Positions 43,490-49,886 of a stretch of DNA of 49,886 nt are shown in pieces. The position numbers were made by a program, and so were the translations under genes. How positions within the stretch are numbered: position 1 is the first letter of the stretch; each line of letters begins with the position of its first letter. The notes under the pieces were generated by a model. It saw only the letters and a program-made list of their open reading frames with translations, was not told the origin of the DNA and did no database searches. Source of the stretch: an uncultured Bryobacteraceae bacterium (GTDB lineage Bacteria; Acidobacteriota; Terriglobia; Bryobacterales; Bryobacteraceae); assembly GCA_955652915.1 (NCBI GenBank), contig CATPCJ010000177.1, positions 1 through 49,886 on the forward strand. The letters are read 5' to 3'.

Positions 43490-44284
43490 ATGAAAAGAGT
43501 ACTTTCGAAAGACGGCGCCTCCATCGCGTACGAGCGATCGGGTCGAGGAGCGCCACTCATTTTGGTAGACGGGGCGTTGTGCTATCGGGCTTCCGGGCCG
43601 AGTGGACCGCTCGCCGCGCTCTTAACGCAACACTTCACGGTATTCACGTACGACCGCCGCGGCCGCGGTGAGAGTAGCGACACCGCGCCCTACGCGGTGG
43701 AGCGTGAGATCGAAGATCTCGAAGCGCTAATTCATGAGGCTGGCGGATCGGCATTTGTCTACGGCATTTCCTCCGGTGCGGCCCTTGCCCTTGAGGCAGC
43801 GAGCCGCCTTCCCGGCATTCAGAAGTTGGCCCTGTACGAGGCGCCGTTCATTGTCGACGATACTCATTCTCCATTGCCGGAGGATTATCTGTCGCGGCTC
43901 AAGGGACTGATTGCGTCGGACCGCCGAAGCGACGCGGTCAAGTTCTTCCTGAAGAGGGTGGGCGTCCCGGGAATATTCGCGGCCCTGATGCCATTGATGC
44001 CGGTTTGGTCAAAACTCAAGGCGATTGCCCACACCTTGGTCTACGACATCGCGATTGTGAAAGACTACGAGAAAGGTCAACCGCTGCCGGCCGCGCGCTG
44101 GGTCTCGGTCACGATTCCCACGCTTGTGGCGGATGGCGGAAAGAGCCCGAAGTGGATGCGCAACGCAATGCGGGCGCTCGCGGACGTCCTTCCCAATGCG
44201 AAGTACCGAACGGTGGCCGGTCAGACGCACATGCTGAAACCGCAAGCCATCGCTCCGGTGTTGGTGGAGTTTTTCCAAGGATAG
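43490..44284 (+). CDS. alpha/beta hydrolase
   Basis: The 264-residue protein has the alpha/beta-hydrolase fold with nucleophile S94 in VYGISSGAALALEAA (G-x-S-x-G) and the HG-like LVDGALCY oxyanion region earlier. The acid is probably within LVADGGKSPKWM and the catalytic His in GQTHMLKP. YDRRGRGESSD is typical of the family. The substrate is unknown. The ATG at 43490 is used, with an in-frame TTG at 43484 as alternative. It lies 21 bases after the YciI gene and 27 bases before the DoxX gene. Confidence 0.9.
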   Translation: MKRVLSKDGASIAYERSGRGAPLILVDGALCYRASGPSGPLAALLTQHFTVFTYDRRGRGESSDTAPYAVEREIEDLEALIHEAGGSAFVYGISSGAALALEAASRLPGIQKLALYEAPFIVDDTHSPLPEDYLSRLKGLIASDRRSDAVKFFLKRVGVPGIFAALMPLMPVWSKLKAIAHTLVYDIAIVKDYEKGQPLPAARWVSVTIPTLVADGGKSPKWMRNAMRALADVLPNAKYRTVAGQTHMLKPQAIAPVLVEFFQG

Positions 44285-44311
44285 AGATACCGAAAGGATT
44301 AGGAGAACAAC

Positions 44312-44707
44312 ATGTCTACTGCTCAAAACCCTCCCGTCTCGAAGGCGAGACTTTGGACCGGACGCATCCTTAGCGCGCTCCCGGCGCTATTCCTGCTCAC
44401 CAGCGGCATCAATCTGGCGCTGATACAATCGGCGGACGTCCGCGAGTCGTTCGTCAAGCTCGGATATCCCGAGAGTCTCTATGTGCCGATCGGGATACTC
44501 GAGTTTGTCTGCGCGGCCGTGTATATGATTCCGCGGACCTCCGTTCTTGGCGCGATCTTGCTCACGGCCTACCTGGGCGGCGCAACCGCAAGTCACGTGC
44601 GCATCAACGATCCAACGTTCATCGTGCCGGTTGTGGTGGGCATACTGATTTGGGTCGGCTTGTTCTTGCGCGAAGACAGGCTGAGCGCGCTGGTCCCGCT
44701 GCGTTAG
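44312..44707 (+). CDS. DoxX family membrane protein
   Basis: The 131-residue protein has four hydrophobic helices, the size and layout of the DoxX/SURF4-like family: TGRILSALPALFLLTSGINLAL, LYVPIGILEFVCAAVYMI, TSVLGAILLTAYLGGATASHV and FIVPVVVGILIWVGLFL. Such proteins are often tied to redox or thiol stress. AGGAG occurs upstream (44300-44304) of the ATG. It completes the YciI-hydrolase-DoxX unit. Confidence 0.92.
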   Translation: MSTAQNPPVSKARLWTGRILSALPALFLLTSGINLALIQSADVRESFVKLGYPESLYVPIGILEFVCAAVYMIPRTSVLGAILLTAYLGGATASHVRINDPTFIVPVVVGILIWVGLFLREDRLSALVPLR

Positions 44708-44717
44708 GCGGTATGGG

Positions 44718-44801
44718 GCGGACGCTCGTGTCCGCGGGGGCGAGACTTATCTCAAGGCTCTTTCCCCGAGCATCGAGACGAGTCTGTCTAGTCTAGTCTC
44801 G
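44718..44801. terminator. two hairpins between convergent genes
   Basis: GCGGAC...GTCCGC (44718-44735) forms a 6-bp stem just after the DoxX stop, and CGAGAC...GTCTCG (44774-44801) is a second inverted repeat around TAGTCTGTCTAGTCTA. The region lies between the convergent DoxX and nrdJ genes, as expected for bidirectional termination. No T-run is evident. Confidence 0.4.
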
Positions 44802-44975
44802 ACGCGTGCGCCACGTTGGGTTAGCGCTTATGGGGGTCCACCGCATAATTGGGCACGTGTCCGGTTGAGGGAAAACCAAGTGACATTGGGTTCAATCCGG
44901 TAAATTGCGCGCAACGGTGGAGCTACCGGTTGGCTGGTTATACGGATGCCACGAGAATCGAGATCGGGAGATCGA

Positions 44976-47813
<2,838 letters not shown>

Positions 47814-47887
47814 CTGTTTCTCCTAAAACTTTCTGGGGCTTTCACGCTATTGTCACAAAACGAAGGCTAGTTTTGCGGCTGTCTGCA

Positions 47888-47938
47888 ATCATGCCCCAAT
47901 ATGTAGTGGGACGTCAAGCACTTTATCTATATACGGTG
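47888..47938 (-). promoter_or_regulatory. nrdJ promoter with two NrdR-box-like palindromes
   Basis: On the minus strand TTGACG (47917-47912) and CATGAT (47893-47888) are separated by 18 bases and could be the -35 and -10 boxes about 75 bases upstream of nrdJ. The spacer is filled by the palindrome-like CCCACTACATATTGGGG (47910-47894). A second, CACCGTATATAGATAAAGTG, lies upstream at 47938-47919. Both resemble the AT-rich core of NrdR boxes, but the roughly 27-28-base spacing differs from the usual 31-32. Confidence 0.4.
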
Positions 47939-47962
47939 CAGTACCTTACGAGGGATGGGTTA

Positions 47963-48040
47963 GCTGTAGGGCGACCCCGGTCTGCGCGAATCCCCCTGGA
48001 CCCGCTATTCATTCGAAGAATCAATTGTTGCTGGGCCAGA
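47963..48040 (+). repeat. dispersed repeat family B, copy 3
   Basis: The copy reads TGTAGGGCGACCCCGGTC, then AATCCCCCTGGACCCGCT, ATTCATTCGAAGAATC and TTGCTGGGCC. The order of blocks equals those of 36189-36297 (minus strand) and, less completely, 3371-3463. It is upstream of nrdJ and away from its promoter. Confidence 0.65.
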
Positions 48041-48520
48041 AAGGCCGTCCAGGAGTCAGCTGCGGACCAGTATCGGGCAACCTCCAACTTCCCACCACTT
48101 TCTTGGTTTGTAGAGTTTCAGAAATGATCTGTTCAGCTTACTGAGCACAGGTGGCAGTATAGTCCTACTTAGAGTCCTTAGAGGACCTTAGTTTAGGAGG
48201 TGGTCTGTAAAATCCGCTACAGTCGCATTTGGCATTTTTGGTGGGTTGCCTTTACGCCCATGAGCCGGCCATAACACCAGGACTCCAACCTCCTGGGATA
48301 CGTGCAGTCGACGGCCGCCCGGGTTTGTATATGGCAACGACTCAGGCCTTCGTACTGCGAGGCGATACCATTAGGGACAACAATTGGCCATCGTGCACCG
48401 TGCCTTCAAACACCATGACACCCGCCGGAGGGTGATAGTGACGCGATCCATATCGGGCGCAGCGCCGCGCGGGCGATTGTTTAAGCCCATGATGTGCATC
48501 CACTTTGGGAGGGTCTGACT
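48041..48520. other. 480-base stretch with no confident gene
   Basis: Nothing recognisable is present apart from short ORFs of shadow type. CCTTAGAGGACCTTAG near 48179 repeats a short pattern. The vapC stop at 48521 ends the region. Confidence 0.4.
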
Positions 48521-48940
48521 TTAATCGGGCATCATTACGGGAATGACTTTGTTCCCGTGGCGGCGGTAGATGCGAAAATCGGAATCCAAGGTGAAGACGT
48601 GTCCCGCCGGGTGCATTTCCGCGAGTCGAACCAGACACGCATCCGCCAGAGACATGGGTCTGTTGCGATATCGGTGCAGGAGCGCCCGAAGGTCCGCCTG
48701 TTCCTCCTGCACATCGAGCGCAATTCGAATCACTCCCCGCTCCAGTAAGGCGAAAAGAGAATCGGCTTCGCGGCCTTCCCGTTGCAGGAGAAAGGCGGCT
48801 TCTGTAAGGACCGGCTCGCATGTCAGCAGGGGCGGGCGCAGCAGCTTCCATTGCGCAACAACCCACGAATGATGCCTCAGCCCGGCGGCCAGGAAGGTTA
48901 CCAAAGGGCCGGTGTCCAGCAGACCCGGGCCTTTTTTCAC
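48521..48940 (-). CDS. PIN-domain ribonuclease toxin (VapC-like)
   Basis: The 139-residue protein is a single PIN domain. The four acidic sites are visible: D in LLDTGPLVTFL, E in CEPVLTEAAFLL, D in MSLADACLVRLAEM, and D in FTLDSDFRIY. Such toxins cleave tRNA or rRNA. The GTG start at 48940 overlaps the antitoxin stop as GTGA, which decides the start and implies translational coupling. The antitoxin gene lies immediately upstream. Confidence 0.9.
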   Translation of the reverse strand: MKKGPGLLDTGPLVTFLAAGLRHHSWVVAQWKLLRPPLLTCEPVLTEAAFLLQREGREADSLFALLERGVIRIALDVQEEQADLRALLHRYRNRPMSLADACLVRLAEMHPAGHVFTLDSDFRIYRRHGNKVIPVMMPD

Positions 48941-49179
48941 TGGCCAAAGCCTTCCATGTATTTTGGATCGCAAGCCAGATCTTTGGGCAGCCCCTTCACC
49001 ATGCCGGCAAGGTCGCGCGCGAGGTCGTAACACGACACTGGGCTGGCTGGCGATCGCGTTCGCAACGCTTTTTCAAGACTCTCCCGCACGACCGAGGATT
49101 TCGTCACTCGCCTCGCCTTGGCCTCGCGGCCGAGCTCCTCCAGGAGATCATCGGGCAATCTCATTGAAATCGTCTGCAT
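48937..49179 (-). CDS. ribbon-helix-helix antitoxin (VapB-like)
   Basis: The 80-residue protein starts MQTISMRLPDDLLEELG, a ribbon-helix-helix DNA-binding N-terminus, followed by KARRVTKSSVVRESLEKAL. The tail CYDLARDLAGMVKGLPKDLAC is the likely toxin-wrapping segment. It should bind its own promoter and neutralise the PIN toxin encoded next to it with a GTGA overlap. An in-frame ATG at 49197 exists but the one at 49179 gives the standard N-terminus. Confidence 0.88.
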   Translation of the reverse strand: MQTISMRLPDDLLEELGREAKARRVTKSSVVRESLEKALRTRSPASPVSCYDLARDLAGMVKGLPKDLACDPKYMEGFGQ

Positions 49180-49234
49180 AACGATAGCGTAATACACGCC
49201 GTTCTTCCGCGCAATACGTCCGCTGAACGGAAAG

Positions 49235-49886
49235 TTACTTGGAAATGGTCACGTAAGCGCCGTCCGGGGTTCGCAGGCTGTTGATGCTGGCTACGATCTT
49301 CTGATCCCCGGTGGATACCGTCATCGGAACGACCACGTTCAACTGATAAAGGCCGGCGCCCGTGATGCCGGCGAACTGGACTGTGGCCGCGATACCGCCA
49401 ATGGTCACCGAGACGCGATCGATGTCAGGGGCCCCGCCGCTGAATACCTGGCCCGAAGAGACCGCCGGATTGGTGGGTCCGAATCCGGTTCCGTACAACT
49501 CCAGAATCTCTCCCGGTTTGGCTGGCCGCGAAGTGACCCCCGCTCCAAACAGTCCGGGCGGTCCAAGGAAGGTAGCCGTTCCATCGGAATTGGCCACCAG
49601 CGACGCCACGTACTTTCGGCCCTGGGGATCGAACATGAAAAATCCGGGGGCATCGCGTTGGAGCTGCGCCACAGCCGAGTCGCTGGTCCCGTTGGAATTC
49701 GTCACGGTCACACTGACGGGGCCGAGCGAAGAATCGTCCGGGGCTTGAAAGTTAATCTGGGTGGGACTGATGAAGTAAATCGCCGCGGGCTGGTTGTTCA
49801 CCATCACGCTCACGCCGTCCAGACTCAGCGGCAATTTTCCATTGATGATTTCAGTGTCGGCGTTCCAGATCCGGGTCGTGCTGGAT
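49235..49886 (-). CDS. protein with TIGR03437 C-terminal domain, truncated by the window edge
   Basis: The frame is open from the window end to a stop at 49235. The visible 217 or so residues are one TIGR03437 domain: VSVMVNNQPAAIYFISPTQ then INFQAPDDSSLGPVSVTVTN, RDAPGFFMFDPQGRKYV, GEILELYGTGFGPTNP, TVQFAGITGAGLYQLNVVVP and a final strand. The N-terminal part, which would name the enzyme or binding protein, lies beyond the window. It is extracellular by family analogy. Confidence 0.85.
   Translation of the reverse strand, partial: SSTTRIWNADTEIINGKLPLSLDGVSVMVNNQPAAIYFISPTQINFQAPDDSSLGPVSVTVTNSNGTSDSAVAQLQRDAPGFFMFDPQGRKYVASLVANSDGTATFLGPPGLFGAGVTSRPAKPGEILELYGTGFGPTNPAVSSGQVFSGGAPDIDRVSVTIGGIAATVQFAGITGAGLYQLNVVVPMTVSTGDQKIVASINSLRTPDGAYVTISK

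Overview
The window looks like a chromosomal segment of a GC-rich acidobacterium of the Bryobacterales / Candidatus Solibacter type. This is inferred from the protein families. Four separate proteins end in the Solibacter-type extracellular C-terminal domain (TIGR03437). Remnants of the acidobacterial 'RANAQKSTGP' family are present. A transmembrane regulator carries the N-terminal domain common in acidobacterial one-component sensors. Secreted glycosidases, DUF1111 and multiheme cytochromes and TonB-domain proteins are scattered as in those genomes. No rRNA, tRNA, CRISPR array, phage or intact insertion sequence was seen.

Layout. 1-8.5 kb: decayed ORF and repeats, a secreted zinc metalloprotease, a Tat-exported Gfo/Idh/MocA oxidoreductase, a TonB-domain protein, the dusB-rnhA pair and a proline-rich membrane-anchored protein. 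8.5-10.9 kb: a hairpin-cluster repeat and two pseudogenes, one with three frameshifts and one scrambled by an internal inversion. 10.9-22 kb: an accessory island. It has a left-pointing module (twitch-domain radical SAM protein, DegT-type aminotransferase, CelD/FemAB-like acyltransferase), a lone methyltransferase, a left-pointing GT9 glycosyltransferase, and a tightly overlapping six-gene operon (GT9, TIGR00725, SDR, TIM-barrel isomerase, VOC, RsmC-like methyltransferase). Its content fits synthesis and modification of an unusual glycan or small molecule, but the product cannot be read from sequence.

22-28.4 kb: a carbohydrate-degradation locus with secreted GH44 and GH16 enzymes, both ending in TIGR03437, and a divergent transmembrane protein that joins a cytoplasmic regulator-type domain to two periplasmic malectin domains. 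Repeated 12-13 bp motifs lie between the GH16 gene and this putative sensor. 28.4-36 kb: truncated TPR gene, frameshifted heptaheme cytochrome, DUF547 membrane protein, GT2, a signal-peptide protein sharing a domain with the one at 7.4 kb, DUF1111 di-heme protein, and a coupled small cytochrome / beta-barrel pair. 36-50 kb: repeats, a GT-C-like membrane protein, a TonB-domain protein coupled to a nucleoside hydrolase, a serine hydrolase, an orphan ParS/MbcA-type antitoxin domain, a YciI / alpha-beta hydrolase / DoxX operon, the B12-dependent ribonucleotide reductase nrdJ with NrdR-box-like sites in its promoter, a vapBC pair, and a truncated TIGR03437 protein at the window edge.

Three dispersed non-coding repeat families are visible. 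One is a ~115-140 bp cluster of hairpins bounded by 10-bp terminal inverted repeats. All assignments are by eye from motifs and overall resemblance; no search was run.
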